From assembly GCF_006539505.1 (NCBI RefSeq), contig NZ_BJND01000004.1, positions 1 through 64,000 on the forward strand: DNA of 64,000 nucleotides, written 5' to 3'. A program made the translations under genes and the position numbers. This document shows, one piece after another, positions 8,275-17,900 of this stretch. The stretch comes from Streptomyces spinoverrucosus (GTDB lineage Bacteria > Actinomycetota > Actinomycetes > Streptomycetales > Streptomycetaceae). Under the pieces are notes generated by a model. The model made no database searches and was not told the origin of the DNA. It saw only the letters and a list, made by a program, of their open reading frames with translations. Numbering within the stretch: position 1 is the first letter of the stretch; every line of letters begins with the position of its first letter.

Positions 8275-9489
8275 ATGCCAAGGAACAAGTCGATCGTCCT
8301 GCTGTCGGTCGGACATGCCTGTGTGGACGTCTACCAGGGCGCCGTGGCGGCCCTGGTCCCGTTTTTCGTCGCCGAGCTTGCGTACACCTACGCCGCGGCC
8401 TCGGGAATCGTGCTCGCCGCGAGCCTGCTGTCATCCGTGGCGCAGCCCTTCTTCGGCGCGCTCACCGACCGGCACCCCATCCCCTGGCTGCTGCCGGTGA
8501 GCACGGTGTTCGGCGGGCTCGGCGTGGCGCTGAGCGGCATCGGCGGCTCGTACGCGCTCACGCTGCTGTTCGTGGCACTGTCCGGCATCGGGGTCGCCGC
8601 GTACCACCCGGAATCGGCACGGGTCGCACGGGTCGCGAGCAAGGGCAGTCACCGTTCCATGGGGTGGTTCTCGCTGGGCGGCAACGTCGGCTTTGCGCTG
8701 GCTCCGCTCCTGGTCACCGTCGTGATCGCCAGCGGCGGGCTGCGGTGGTCCCCGCTGCTGATCCTGCCCGCGCTGGTCGGCAGCGTGCTCACCCTGCCGG
8801 TGCTGCGGGCGCTGGAGAAGGCGCCGCGCGCCGAGGGCGGCCAGGGGGCCGCGGAGGGGCGGGACGACTGGGTCTCGTTCGTGCGACTGTCGCTGGCGGT
8901 GGTGTGCCGGTCGATCGCCTTCGTCGGGCTGAGCACCTTCATCGCCTTCCACGCCCGGGAGCAGACGGACGGCACTACGGCGGCCGGGACGGCCGCGCTC
9001 TTCGTGCTCTACCTCGGCGGCGCCGTCGGCACGGTCGTCGGCAGCAATCTCGCCCACCGCTGGGACCGGGTCACGGTGGTGAGCATGTCGTACCTCGTGA
9101 CGGTCGCCGCCGTCGCCGGTGTGGTGTTCGTGCCCGGCCCGGCGATCTACCTGTTCGTGGCGCTGACCTCGATCGGCCTGTACGTCCCCTTCTCGCTCCA
9201 GGTCACGCTCGCCCAGGACTATCTGCCCACGCGCGTCGGCACCGCCGGCGGGATCACGCTGGGCCTGACGGTCAGCGTCGGTGGCCTCACGAGCCCCGTC
9301 ATCGGCACCATCGCGGACGCCACTTCGCTGCGCACGGCCCTGATGCCCCTCATCGTGATGCCCGCCCTGAGCTGGCTGCTGTTCCGCACGCTGCCGGAAC
9401 CGGCCGTTCCCCAGCGCCTGTTGGGCGACCGGGGCGAGGACGCCACACTGAACGCCGTAGGCACCTCCACCGAGCACAGCCGCCTGTGA
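8275..9489 (+). CDS. MFS exporter, fosmidomycin-resistance (Fsr) type
   Basis: A 404 aa, roughly 12-segment major facilitator. The N-terminus (SVGHACVDVYQGAVAALVPF) and the loop ALTDRHP match the Fsr-type drug exporter branch, and GVAAYHPESARVA is characteristic of that family. A charged central loop near residue 185 separates the two six-helix halves. The start at 8275 follows the divergent AraC gene by 54 bases. Substrate is unproven; fosmidomycin-like phosphonates are the family precedent only. Confidence 0.85.
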   Translation: MPRNKSIVLLSVGHACVDVYQGAVAALVPFFVAELAYTYAAASGIVLAASLLSSVAQPFFGALTDRHPIPWLLPVSTVFGGLGVALSGIGGSYALTLLFVALSGIGVAAYHPESARVARVASKGSHRSMGWFSLGGNVGFALAPLLVTVVIASGGLRWSPLLILPALVGSVLTLPVLRALEKAPRAEGGQGAAEGRDDWVSFVRLSLAVVCRSIAFVGLSTFIAFHAREQTDGTTAAGTAALFVLYLGGAVGTVVGSNLAHRWDRVTVVSMSYLVTVAAVAGVVFVPGPAIYLFVALTSIGLYVPFSLQVTLAQDYLPTRVGTAGGITLGLTVSVGGLTSPVIGTIADATSLRTALMPLIVMPALSWLLFRTLPEPAVPQRLLGDRGEDATLNAVGTSTEHSRL

Positions 9490-9505
9490 CCACCGGCCCG
9501 CAAGA

Positions 9506-9528
9506 GCCCGCCCGGGGATCGGGCGGGC
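9506..9528. terminator. Bidirectional hairpin between convergent genes
   Basis: GCCCGCCC (9506-9513) pairs with GGGCGGGC (9521-9528) over a 7-base loop, between the MFS stop and the convergent PEBP gene stop. Confidence 0.65.
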
Positions 9529-9535
9529 CCCGGTG

Positions 9536-9988
9536 TCACCGCTGGTACAGGCCCACCAGCGTGCCGTCGGCGAGTTCCCGCTTCTCGACCGCCTCGTGCA
9601 CCTGCGCGGCGTTCGGCGCGTCGGGGAGCGCGCACGGTTCCGACAGGGCGTAGAGCCGGAAGAAATAGCGGTGGGCCTCGTCTCCCGGCGGGGGATGCGG
9701 GCCGCCCCAGCCCCGCTCGCGGTAACCGTTGACGAGTTCGGTGCCGCCGGACGGGACCTGCCCCGCCGCGACACCCTCGCTCCGGGGATCGATACCGACC
9801 ACGATCCAGTGCACGAACGTGCCCGACGGCGCGTCGGGGTCCTCGCACAGCAGCACCAGCTCGGTGGTGTCGTCCGGTACGCCGCTCCACGCCAGCGGGG
9901 GCGACTCGTTGTCCCCTTCGTATGCGTAGTGGCGCGCGATGAAGGAGTGGTCGTTGAATGCGCTACTTCTGATGTCGATGCCAGCCAT
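9536..9988 (-). CDS. YbhB/YbcL-type phosphatidylethanolamine-binding protein
   Basis: A 150 aa cytosolic PEBP-fold protein of the bacterial Raf-kinase-inhibitor-like group. Signature elements are PPLAWSGVPDDT near residue 33, EDPDAPSGTFVHWIV, and GGPHPPPGDEAHRYFFRLYAL, which together form the anion-binding pocket. The physiological role of these proteins in bacteria is unresolved. It is monocistronic and has no informative neighbours. Confidence 0.88.
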   Translation of the reverse strand: MAGIDIRSSAFNDHSFIARHYAYEGDNESPPLAWSGVPDDTTELVLLCEDPDAPSGTFVHWIVVGIDPRSEGVAAGQVPSGGTELVNGYRERGWGGPHPPPGDEAHRYFFRLYALSEPCALPDAPNAAQVHEAVEKRELADGTLVGLYQR

Positions 9989-10019
9989 GTCACCCGAGTA
10001 ACCGCAGTGGGGCCAGAAC

Positions 10020-10649
10020 TCACGTGAACGGGAGCGTGTACGTGCGGCCCTCCACGCCCCACTCGCCGGCCGGCGGCCGCGCCCCGGCGTCGATCGCCCG
10101 CAGGGTCGGCCGGCCGATATGGGCGTACACCAGCCGCCGTACTCCCTGCCGCTCGGCCTGGTCGGCCACGGCGAGCACCGGCAGATGGCCGCCGACGCCC
10201 CCGCGGAACCGTATCGGCCGGTCCCAGGCGGCGGCCTCGGCGAACATCAGATCCGCCCCCGCCGCCCAGCCCGGGAACTCCCAGAACTCCGGCGCCCACA
10301 CCGCCACCACTCCGCCCGCCTCGATGCGGTAGCCGTAGGCGGGGTGCGAGGTGTGTGCCACGGGGCGGCACCGCACGCATACGGCCGCCTCCGCGACGTC
10401 CAGCTCCAGGTCACCGGCGCGCGGCCGCACGCCCCGCGCCGTCGCGCTGCGGCGCAGTGCCGAACGGAGTTCCGCGTGCTCGTCGGTGACCAGCCAGCCG
10501 TCGAGGCGGCCGGGCGGCGGTTCGGCGCCGGGGCCGCCGTCGAAGGCGACGCGGTGCCCGGCGCAGCTCAGCAGCAGGCCCGCGGGGGCGAACCGTGGCG
10601 AGTTCATCGCGCCGACCCCGAGCAGGGTCAGCCGCAGTCGGCGGTTCAT
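10020..10649 (-). CDS. MBL-fold (metallo-beta-lactamase-like) protein
   Basis: A 209 aa protein opening LRLTLLGVGAMNSPRFAPAG, as in beta-lactamase-superfamily hydrolases of the RNase Z/ElaC-like and PQQ-B-like type. The usual HxHxDH metal motif is degraded to TDEHAEL, so catalysis is uncertain; later His residues (HTSHPAYGYRI, YAHIGRPT) could still bind metal. The start at 10649 overlaps the stop of the CapA gene by 4 bases, so the two are coupled. Confidence 0.7.
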   Translation of the reverse strand: MNRRLRLTLLGVGAMNSPRFAPAGLLLSCAGHRVAFDGGPGAEPPPGRLDGWLVTDEHAELRSALRRSATARGVRPRAGDLELDVAEAAVCVRCRPVAHTSHPAYGYRIEAGGVVAVWAPEFWEFPGWAAGADLMFAEAAAWDRPIRFRGGVGGHLPVLAVADQAERQGVRRLVYAHIGRPTLRAIDAGARPPAGEWGVEGRTYTLPFT

Positions 10650-11770
10650 CGGCCGCTCTCTGCGGCATGGCGCAGCGCGAACGTCCCGTCGGGTTCCAGA
10701 TCCAGGTGTACGCCTGCACTGATCCGGTCGAGTGTGGTGCACAGCCACATACGGTCCCGTTCCTGCGCGGGCTCCAGCCGCATCCGCCGAGCCTGCAACG
10801 GCACCATGCGCAGGCCGGTCAGCTGCCCGGTGTCCGCCTGCAGTGTCGTGAGGTAGGCGAGGCGGAGGTCGTCACGGTACTCCTCGTAGCCGGGGATGCC
10901 CTCGTAGTCGTCGACGAAGTCGCCGCAGCCGTAGAGGATCAGCCGGTCCCGGTAGACCTCCAGCGGGCGAGGGTGGTGCGAGGAGTGGCCGTGGACGAGG
11001 TCGACGCCGCCGTCCACCAGGGCGTGGGCGAAGCGGACCTGGTCGCGGGAGACGAGGTAGCCCCAGTTCGAGCCCCAGTGCACGGAGACGACCGCGAGGT
11101 CACCGGCCCGCTTGACCCGTCGTACGCGCTGGACGGCGGCTTCGGCGGTGCCGGGCGAGAGCCCGGGGACGTACGCGATGCCGGACTGCCCGTCCTCGGT
11201 CGCCGCCCAGTCGGAGGGGATGCCGCTGGACCGCGTACCGAGGGCGAACACCAGTACGCGGCCGCCCGCCGGCAGGGTGACCACGGCGGGCGCGTACGCC
11301 TCGGCGGCGTCGTGTCCCGCGCCGGCCGTCCGCAGGCCCGCGCCGCCGAGCGCGGCCAGGGTCTCCGTCAGGCCGGGGCGGCCGAAGTCCAGGACGTGGT
11401 TGTTGGCCAGGACACAGACGTCGGGGCGGGCGACGGTCAGGGCGGGCAGGTTGGCCGGGTGCATGCGGTAGTGCACTTCCTTGCCGGGCGCGAAGGCGCC
11501 GCAGCTCGTGACCGCCGTCTCCAGGTTCACGATCCGGGCATCCGGCGCGGCCTCGTCGAGCACCCGCAGCGCCTCGCCCCACGGCCACGCCGGTTCGACC
11601 GGAGCGGGTATCGGCCCGCTGACCGCCTCCGCCAGCGCCACGTAGTCGCGCGCGTCCGTGACGTACCCTTCGCGCAGCCCCGGATCGCCGGGATGCGCGA
11701 GGATCTGATCGACGCCGCGCCCGAGCATCACGTCCCCGCACAGGAACAGCGTCACGACACCGCCGCCCAT
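10646..11770 (-). CDS. CapA-family poly-gamma-glutamate-type metallophosphatase
   Basis: A 374 aa protein of the PGA_cap/CapA family. Characteristic pieces are FLCGDVMLGRGVDQIL at the N-terminus, DARIVNLETAVTSCG, CVLANNHVLDFG, and VVSVHWGSNWGY followed by VDLVHGHSSHHPRPLEVYRD, which carry the calcineurin-like metal ligands. There is no signal peptide. In Bacillus the family supports polyglutamate export; stand-alone Streptomyces members have no known role. It is the first gene of a two-gene operon with the MBL-fold protein. Confidence 0.85.
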   Translation of the reverse strand: MGGGVVTLFLCGDVMLGRGVDQILAHPGDPGLREGYVTDARDYVALAEAVSGPIPAPVEPAWPWGEALRVLDEAAPDARIVNLETAVTSCGAFAPGKEVHYRMHPANLPALTVARPDVCVLANNHVLDFGRPGLTETLAALGGAGLRTAGAGHDAAEAYAPAVVTLPAGGRVLVFALGTRSSGIPSDWAATEDGQSGIAYVPGLSPGTAEAAVQRVRRVKRAGDLAVVSVHWGSNWGYLVSRDQVRFAHALVDGGVDLVHGHSSHHPRPLEVYRDRLILYGCGDFVDDYEGIPGYEEYRDDLRLAYLTTLQADTGQLTGLRMVPLQARRMRLEPAQERDRMWLCTTLDRISAGVHLDLEPDGTFALRHAAESGR

Positions 11771-11887
11771 GTCCCCACCCTAGAGCTTGTCGTCGATCGA
11801 GGGCTCTGGCGAGATGCCCGAAGTCAACGGCGTTGACGACGCAGGAGACAGCTGCGTCGCCGTCCGCGCCCGGCTAGGTTGTGCCGC

Positions 11888-12853
11888 ATGAGCAACCTTG
11901 ACCGCGCGCCCGTACCGAGCGTGTGCGGCGGCCGCGGATTCGTCGTCGCCGAACCTGTCCGCGAGCTGCTGAGTCCCCGACACGTCAAGCTCGGCGAGTC
12001 GACCGAAGTGCGCAGGCTGCTGCCGAACCTCGGCCGGCGCATGATCGGCGCATGGGCCTTCGTCGATCACTACGGCCCCGACGACATCGCCGACGAGCCC
12101 GGCATGCAGGTGCCGCCGCATCCGCACATGGGGCTGCAGACGGTCAGCTGGCTGCACGAGGGCGAGGTGCTGCACCGCGACTCGACCGGCAGCCTGCAGA
12201 CCATCAGGCCGAAGGAGCTCGGGCTGATGACGTCGGGCCGCGCGATCAGCCACTCGGAGGAAAGTCCCAAGTCGCACGCCCGGTTCCTGCACGGCGCGCA
12301 GCTGTGGGTCGCGCTGCCGGACGCCCACCGCCACACCGAGCCGAGGTTCGAGCACCACGCCGAGCTGCCGACGGTCACGGCGCCCGGTCTGACCGCGACC
12401 GTGCTGCTCGGTGACCTCGACGGCGCGACGTCGCCGGGGACGACGTACACCCCCATCGTGGGCGCCGATCTCGCCCTCGCGCGCGGCGCGGACGTCCGGC
12501 TGCCGCTGGTGCCCGACTTCGAGTACGGGGTGCTGTCGATGTCCGGCGAGGTGCACGTCGACGGCGTGCCCGTACTGCCGGGTTCGATGCTCTACCTCGG
12601 CTGCGGTCGCGGCGAACTGCCGCTGCGGGCCGAGTCGGACGCCGGTGTGATGCTGCTCGGCGGCGAGCCGTTCGCGGAGGAGCTGATCATGTGGTGGAAC
12701 TTCGTCGGCCGGTCCCAGGAAGAGATCGTGCGGGCGCGCGAGGACTGGATGAAGGGGGACCGTTTCGGCCAGGTGCAGGGCTACGACGGGGAGCCGCTCC
12801 GCGCACCGGAACTGCCGGAGCTGCCGTTGAAGCCGCGAGGAAGGGTGCGTTGA
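11888..12853 (+). CDS. Pirin-family protein
   Basis: A 321 aa bicupin. The N-terminal pirin domain shows HPHMGLQTVSWLHEGEVLHRD and SGRAISHSEESPK, including His residues expected to bind the metal, and the C-terminal half has LGGEPFAEELIMWWNFVGRS. Bacterial pirins may act as quercetinases or redox sensors; the sequence does not distinguish these. Start at 11888 is the first ATG consistent with the conserved N-terminus; an upstream in-frame TTG is less likely. Confidence 0.9.
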   Translation: MSNLDRAPVPSVCGGRGFVVAEPVRELLSPRHVKLGESTEVRRLLPNLGRRMIGAWAFVDHYGPDDIADEPGMQVPPHPHMGLQTVSWLHEGEVLHRDSTGSLQTIRPKELGLMTSGRAISHSEESPKSHARFLHGAQLWVALPDAHRHTEPRFEHHAELPTVTAPGLTATVLLGDLDGATSPGTTYTPIVGADLALARGADVRLPLVPDFEYGVLSMSGEVHVDGVPVLPGSMLYLGCGRGELPLRAESDAGVMLLGGEPFAEELIMWWNFVGRSQEEIVRAREDWMKGDRFGQVQGYDGEPLRAPELPELPLKPRGRVR

Positions 12854-12871
12854 CCTGTGCAATGCCGACCT

Positions 12872-12890
12872 TCCTGACGGAGCGTCAGGA
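12872..12890 (+). terminator. 8-bp hairpin after the pirin gene
   Basis: TCCTGACG (12872-12879) and CGTCAGGA (12883-12890) form a perfect stem with only a 3-base loop. It lies 19 bases after the pirin stop. It also falls within a 12-codon open frame (12862-12897), so a regulatory alternative exists, but terminator is the simpler reading. Confidence 0.45.
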
Positions 12891-13052
12891 GGTGTGAAAC
12901 GGTCTGTTCACCGTTGGGGAGCCCGGCGTGGGGACACCTTCCGATGCCCGGTCATCGTTTGTCGCGGGCGCGCCGGGGATACACGTGTGGGGCAAGCGCC
13001 GCTTTGTCCTGGTGGGTTCCCAGTCCGGCATCTGTGAGTGGGAAGGCTTTGC

Positions 13053-16006
13053 ATGAACCCGGTCGATCTGCCTCTGCCCGTGGTCCGCCCATCCGCGGCG
13101 GAGGTCGATACCGAGTCTCTGGAGCAAGACTTGCGGGCCCGGGTCGACGGTGAGGTCCGGTTCGATGCGGGCACCCGGGCGGCGTATTCGACGGACGGTT
13201 CGAATTACCGGCAGGTCCCCATCGGGGTGGTGATTCCACGGACCGTGGAGGCCGCCGAGGAGGCCGTGGCCGTGTGCCGGAAGCACGACGTGCCCCTGCT
13301 GTCCCGCGGGGGTGGCACCAGCCTGGCCGGGGAGTGCTGCAACACCGCGGTGGTTCTCGACTGGAGCAAGTACTGCAACCGGCTGCTGTCCGTGGACGCC
13401 GAGAACCGCCGGTGCGTGGTCGAGCCCGGCATCGTGCTGGACGATCTGAACCGGCAGCTCGCCGAGTACGGCCTGCAGTACGGGCCGAGGCCCGCCACCC
13501 ATCCGAACTGCACGATCGGCGGGATGATCGGCAACAACTCGTGCGGGTCGACGGCCCAGGCGTACGGCAAGGTCGTCGACAACCTCCACCGCCTTCAGGT
13601 GCTCACCTACGACGGGACCCGCATGTGGGTCGGCCGGACCGACACCGGCGAACTGGAGCGTCTGATGTCGGGCGAGGGGCGGCAGGCGCAGCTGTACCGG
13701 GGATGGTGGCCCTGCGGGACCGGTACGCCGATCTCGTGCGCGAACGCTTCCCCGACATCCCCCGCCGGGTGTCCGGCTACAACCTGGACTCGCTCCTGCC
13801 CGAGCACGGCTTCGACGTGGCCGGCCTGCTGACCGGCTCGGAGTCCACCCTCGTCACCGTGCTGCGCGCGGAACTGGAGCTGGTACCGGTCCCCGCACAC
13901 ACCTCGCTGGTCGTGTTGGGCTACCAGGACATCTGTGCTGCCGCCGACCACGTGCCGGCCGTGCTGGAGCACCGGCCGGCTGCCCTGGAGGGTGTCGACC
14001 ACCAGTTGGTGCACTTCCAGCAGGAGAAGCACCTCAATTCCGAGGCCCTGGCCATGCTGCCCGGCGGCCGGGCTTACCTGTTGGTCCGGTTCGCCGGGGA
14101 CACCGAAGCGGAGGTGGAGGAACGGGCCCGAATGCTCATCGACGCGAAACCGGACGATGTCGATCACACCTGGTACGGGGACGAGCAGCACATGCACCAG
14201 CTGTGGCTGGTGCGCGAGTCGGGTCTCGGCGCCACCGCCCACATCCCGGGGCAACCGGACACCTGGGAGGGCTGGGAGGACGCAGCCGTCCCAGTCGACC
14301 GCCTCGGTGACTATCTGCGCGACCTGAAGCGCCTGTACGAGGAGTTCGACTACGGCCACCCCTCGGTATACGGCCACTTCGGTCACCTCGTCGTGGCGTA
14401 CGGCGGGTCGCTGTCGGGTGAGCACGGGGACGGGCAGTCCAGGGGCGAGCTGTTGGTGAAGATGTTCGGGCCCGAGCTGATCGAGGGTTTCGAGCGGCTG
14501 AAAGGGCTCTTCGACCCGGACGACCGGATGAACCCGGGCAAGGTCGTGAGGCCGTACCGTCTCGACCAGAACCTGCGTCTGGGCCCCGACTACCTTCCCT
14601 GGGAGCCGGACACCGCCTTCTCCTATCCCCACGACGACGGCAAGTTCAGTCGTGTCGCGGCCCGGTGCGTCGGTGTCGGCAAGTGCCGGTCGCTCCAGGG
14701 CGGGGTGATGTGCCCCAGTTACCGCGCCACCCGGGAGGAGGAGCACTCCACGCGCGGCCGCGCACGTCTGCTGTTCGAGATGGTCCGCAACGACTCCCCC
14801 GTCCCGTCCGACTGGCACTCCCGTGAGGTGAGTGACGCCCTCGATCTCTGCCTGGCCTGCAAGGGCTGCAAGACGGACTGCCCGGTCAACGTCGACATGG
14901 CCACCTACAAGGCGGAGTTCCTGCACCATCACTACGCGCGCCGGCTGCGTCCGCTCGCGCACTACTCGATGGGCTGGCTGCCCGCCGTGGCCCGCGTCGT
15001 CGCCCTCGCTCCTCGTACGGTCAACGGGCTGGCCGCCCTGCCCTGGATGGCCAGGGTGGCCAAGCCACTCGGCGGCATCGCCCCCGAACGGGACATTCCG
15101 GTCTTCGCCGAGCAGCGCTTCACCGACTGGTGGCGCGAGCGGGGTGGACCGCGGGGTGACGGGCAGCGGGGCGAGGTCGTGGTGTGGCCGGACACCTTCA
15201 CCGACCATTTCCACCCCGCGATCGGCAGGGCCGCTGTCGAGGTGCTGGAAGCGGCGGGCTTCCGGGTCAAGGTGCCTCAGGCGGCGGTGTGCTGCGGAGT
15301 GACCTGGATCTCCACCGGGCAACTCGGCGTCGCGAAGCGCGTTCTTCAGCACACGATCGATGTCCTGCGCGAGGACCTGCGCCGGGGCACTCCCGTGGTG
15401 GGTCTGGAGCCCAGCTGCACCGCCGTCTTCCGCTCGGACGCACCTGAACTCCTGCCGAAGGACCCGGACGTCGAACGGCTGCGCGCACAGACCCGCACGC
15501 TGGCCGAACTGCTGGTGGACCGCGCCGAGGACTGGGATCCGCCGGCTGTCGACGCGCCTGCGCTGGTGCAGCGTCACTGTCACCAGTACGCCGTCATGGG
15601 CTTCGACGCCGACCGGAAGCTGCTGGATCGGGCAGGAGTCGACGCCGACGTCCTGGACGAGGGCTGCTGCGGGCTGGCCGGCAACTTCGGTTTCGAGAAG
15701 GGGCACTACGAGGTGTCGATGGCCTGTGCCGAAGCCGGCCTGCTTCCCGCCGTACGGAACGCCGGGGACGCGACGCTGGTCGTGGCGGACGGATTCAGCT
15801 GCCGTACCCAGGTCGAGCAGGCCGGTATCGGGAGGCGTCCCCTGCATCTGGCCGAGGTCCTGGCCGCCGCCCTCAGGGGATCGGCCGCCGAAGCCGAACG
15901 CCCCTCACCCCCTGGCTTCCGGGCCCTGCTGCCGCTGGCGGCGGCGAGCGGTGCGGCTGCGGCACTCGGGGTGCTGGCACTCAGGCGGCGCGTCTGCCGT
16001 CGATAG
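13053..16006 (+). pseudogene. FAD-linked/Fe-S oxidoreductase (glycolate/D-lactate dehydrogenase-like), single frameshift
   Basis: Would be about 984 aa if read through. The N-terminal FAD-binding-4 domain reads GVVIPRTVEAAEEAV, LLSRGGGTSLAGECCN and PNCTIGGMIGNNSCGS. After the frame change come the FAD-linked C-terminal domain (VSGYNLDSLLPEHGFDVAGL), two Fe-S cluster motifs (CVGVGKCRS...CPSY; CLACKGCKTDCPVN) and two CCG elements (AVCCGVTWI, EGCCGLAGNFGFEKGHYE). The frame switches at the G-run 13699-13702: one extra G would restore YRGMVALRDRY. Hence either a real single-base deletion or a sequencing error. A hydrophobic tail ends the protein. Start at 13053 has GGAAG upstream. Confidence 0.88.
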
Positions 16007-16141
16007 ATGCTGATGTCCGAGGAGGTGACAATGCCGACCAGTCGGCCGCCTTCCTTCTCCGGGACCGCGTCGGCGCTCTTCAGACCATGACGCTCCAGTG
16101 CACGCCCACACGCCCCAGTGAGAACGTCGCCCGCACGGCAC
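16000..16141 (-). pseudogene. CBS-domain-like C-terminal remnant
   Basis: Reading the minus strand, one frame gives AGDVLTGACGRALERHGLKS and then GGRLVGIVTSSDIS, which resembles the end of a CBS domain (the GRLVGIVTxxD signature). There is no start codon or N-terminal domain, and the frame runs on into antisense of the oxidoreductase. I read it as a truncated remnant abutting the 3' end of that gene. Confidence 0.4.
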
Positions 16142-16172
16142 CCACCTCCCCCGCCGACCCCTGAGGGATCCG

Positions 16173-16502
16173 TCAGTGACCGAAGATGTGCCGGCGACGC
16201 CGGTGGACCGGCTGCGGCGGCAGCGGACGCTCCGCCCCCGGCTCCCCCGTCACCGGCGCGGAAGCGAGGGCCTTGCGCACGCGCCGTCGGTGTTTCAGCC
16301 CGGCGGCGATCATCGCCAGACCCAGGCAGAAGATCAGCGCCAGCGCCGCGCCGGAAAGGAACAGCCCGGGCGGACTCAGCGTCGCGATCTGATTGCCGAA
16401 GACCTCCACCGCGTACTCGGAGCCACCCCGGAAGTTCTCCGCGACCGCTATGGCCGCGAATCCGCCAGTGGCCAGCGCCAGCAAGAGTCCCAACGCGATC
16501 AC
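16173..16502 (-). CDS. Small two-segment membrane protein
   Basis: About 109 aa, with hydrophobic segments VIALGLLLALATGGFAAIAV and FLSGAALALIFCLGLAMIAA separated by an extracytoplasmic loop, and a basic cytoplasmic tail (HRRRVRKAL, VHRRRRHIF). This layout resembles LapA-like or Streptomyces-specific small membrane proteins. Start chosen at GTG 16502 because GAGGTG lies six bases upstream; a GTG at 16511 is possible. Function unknown. Confidence 0.6.
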   Translation of the reverse strand: MIALGLLLALATGGFAAIAVAENFRGGSEYAVEVFGNQIATLSPPGLFLSGAALALIFCLGLAMIAAGLKHRRRVRKALASAPVTGEPGAERPLPPQPVHRRRRHIFGH

Positions 16503-16589
16503 TGCTCTCACCTCTTCGGCCGGACTTTCCGACCGACTACCCGAGGCCGGGGCCCCGACACGCGCCACCGGCGCGCCGCGCGCTTGGCC

Positions 16590-17037
16590 GGGATGTCAGG
16601 CGGGTCGCGCTCCGTACACGCGGAAGGGTTCGGCATCGGCCGCAGGCGGCGCACGGCGCAGAAGGCGTGGGCGGAGATCGCCGGCGCGCAGTGGGCGGAC
16701 AGGTCGAGGTCACGGGTCGCCGACAGACCGGCCACCTCCAGGAGGCCGGTGATGCCGCCGCAGCGGGTCACAGTCCGGGCTCCTCCAGCCACCGCACGTC
16801 CCACTCCGCACGGAACCTGCGCGCCCAGTACAGGGCATCCTTGCGGGTGAGTGCGCCGTTGGCGTCGGTGAAGATCTCCGGCTTGTCGCCCACCGCCTTG
16901 CGTACGGCGGTCAGCCGCTGCGGATCCCGCTCGGGCTCACGGGAGGTCTTGAGCTTCACACGGGAGATGTCGTGGGCCACCCGTCCGGCGAGCTGCTCGG
17001 TGAGCCGGTCCAGCGAGGACGTCGACCGCGTCGACAC
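16590..17037 (-). pseudogene. Enolase-superfamily (mandelate racemase/muconate lactonizing type) remnant with internal deletion
   Basis: From 17037 the minus strand reads VKLKTSREPERDPQRL, EIFTDANGALTRKDALYWAR and RWLEEPGL, the metal-ligand region of a sugar-acid dehydratase-like enolase-superfamily enzyme. It then stops, and an adjacent frame continues VTRCGGITGLLEVAGL and LDLSAHCAPAISAHAFCAVR, which belongs roughly 90 residues further on. Both ends and the middle are missing, so this is a pseudogene. The rest of 16569-17178 contains only a 23-codon open frame (17080-17151, minus) that I cannot assign. Confidence 0.75.
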
Positions 17038-17178
17038 GGCACTCGTCCAGTCCCGCTCCCCCAGCGGTCGTACGACCGATCATGAATGCCGCCCGGGCAG
17101 GTGCTCGTCCAGGTACCGCTTGACGGTGATCATCTCGTTCCTGCCGTTCATGTGCGCCTCACGCGCGGCCGCAAACCG

Positions 17179-17580
17179 TCAGCGACCCTCGTCCTCTTCG
17201 TCCGCCTCCCGTTCCTGGCCGTATGCCGGAGTCCCCTCGCGTTCCAGGCGCTCCGCGAGTTCGTCCCGGAGCAGGAGGCGGTGGTCGAGGGCCTGGGCAC
17301 GATAGGCGGCGCGGCCGATGATCTGGCTGGTGACGGGGGCGGTGAGCAGTTGGAACAGGGCGACGAGCAGCAGCACGGGGGCATGACGGAGGGGCATCTG
17401 CACCGCCGTTCCCACCAGGACGAGCAGCAGGCCGAGCGTCTGGGCCTTGGCCGCCGCGTGCAGTCGGCTCCCGGTGTCGGGGAAACGGAGCAGGCCCAAG
17501 GCCCCGAGCAGACAGAAGGCCGCGCCGGCGGGGAGCAGAACGGCGGTGACCGCGTCGCGCGCCGTGTTCAGCGCGTTCAT
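17179..17580 (-). CDS. mrpG: Mrp Na+/H+ antiporter subunit G
   Basis: Last gene of the six-gene mrp (mnh/sha) operon. The 133 aa protein has three hydrophobic segments (AVTAVLLPAGAAFCLLGALG, AKAQTLGLLLVLVGTAV, PVLLLVALFQLLTAPVTSQI) and the family motif LRFPDTGSRLHAAAKAQTLG. The highly charged C-terminal tail is longer than usual. It overlaps mrpF by 4 bases. The Mrp complex exchanges cytoplasmic Na+ for protons and supports pH and salt tolerance. Confidence 0.92.
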   Translation of the reverse strand: MNALNTARDAVTAVLLPAGAAFCLLGALGLLRFPDTGSRLHAAAKAQTLGLLLVLVGTAVQMPLRHAPVLLLVALFQLLTAPVTSQIIGRAAYRAQALDHRLLLRDELAERLEREGTPAYGQEREADEEDEGR

Positions 17581-17843
17581 CGCATGCCTTCTCGTTTCTC
17601 GACCAGGTGCGCCGCGGTCACCGACCCGATGAAGGCCAGCAGTGCGAGAACGACGAGCACGGGAAGAGGCGTGGGGTCCCCACGTGCCGCCATCCCCACC
17701 GCGGTCCCGGCAATGATCATCGTCGCCAGAACGTCCAGCGCCATGATGCGGTCGAGCGCGCCCGGACCACGCACCAGACGCAGCAGCGTCAGCAGGCCGG
17801 CCGCCGCCACCACGGCCAGTACGGAGTCGTACAGGACTGTCAT
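17577..17843 (-). CDS. mrpF: Mrp Na+/H+ antiporter subunit F
   Basis: An 88 aa, three-segment membrane subunit. It carries the diagnostic RLVRGPGALDRIMALDVLAT loop. The start at 17843 follows GGGAGG; upstream in-frame codons are discounted. It is coupled to mrpG by overlap and preceded by a short gap after mrpE. MrpF contributes to the small-subunit core of the antiporter. Confidence 0.93.
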   Translation of the reverse strand: MTVLYDSVLAVVAAAGLLTLLRLVRGPGALDRIMALDVLATMIIAGTAVGMAARGDPTPLPVLVVLALLAFIGSVTAAHLVEKREGMR

Positions 17844-17900
17844 GGATGCCTCCCTCTCAGTCGGGACCACAAGCAGTCGGGACCTCAAGCAGTCGTGTCC

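Noticed and set aside
12862..12897. A 12-codon open frame with a following AGGAGG, possible leader peptide
   Set aside because: It overlaps a hairpin after the pirin gene and has no start-site support or regulatory logic.
17080..17151. A 23-codon minus-strand frame (MNGRNEMITVKRYLDEHLPG...)
   Set aside because: Too short, no ribosome site judged reliable, and sits beside a pseudogene; may be another remnant.
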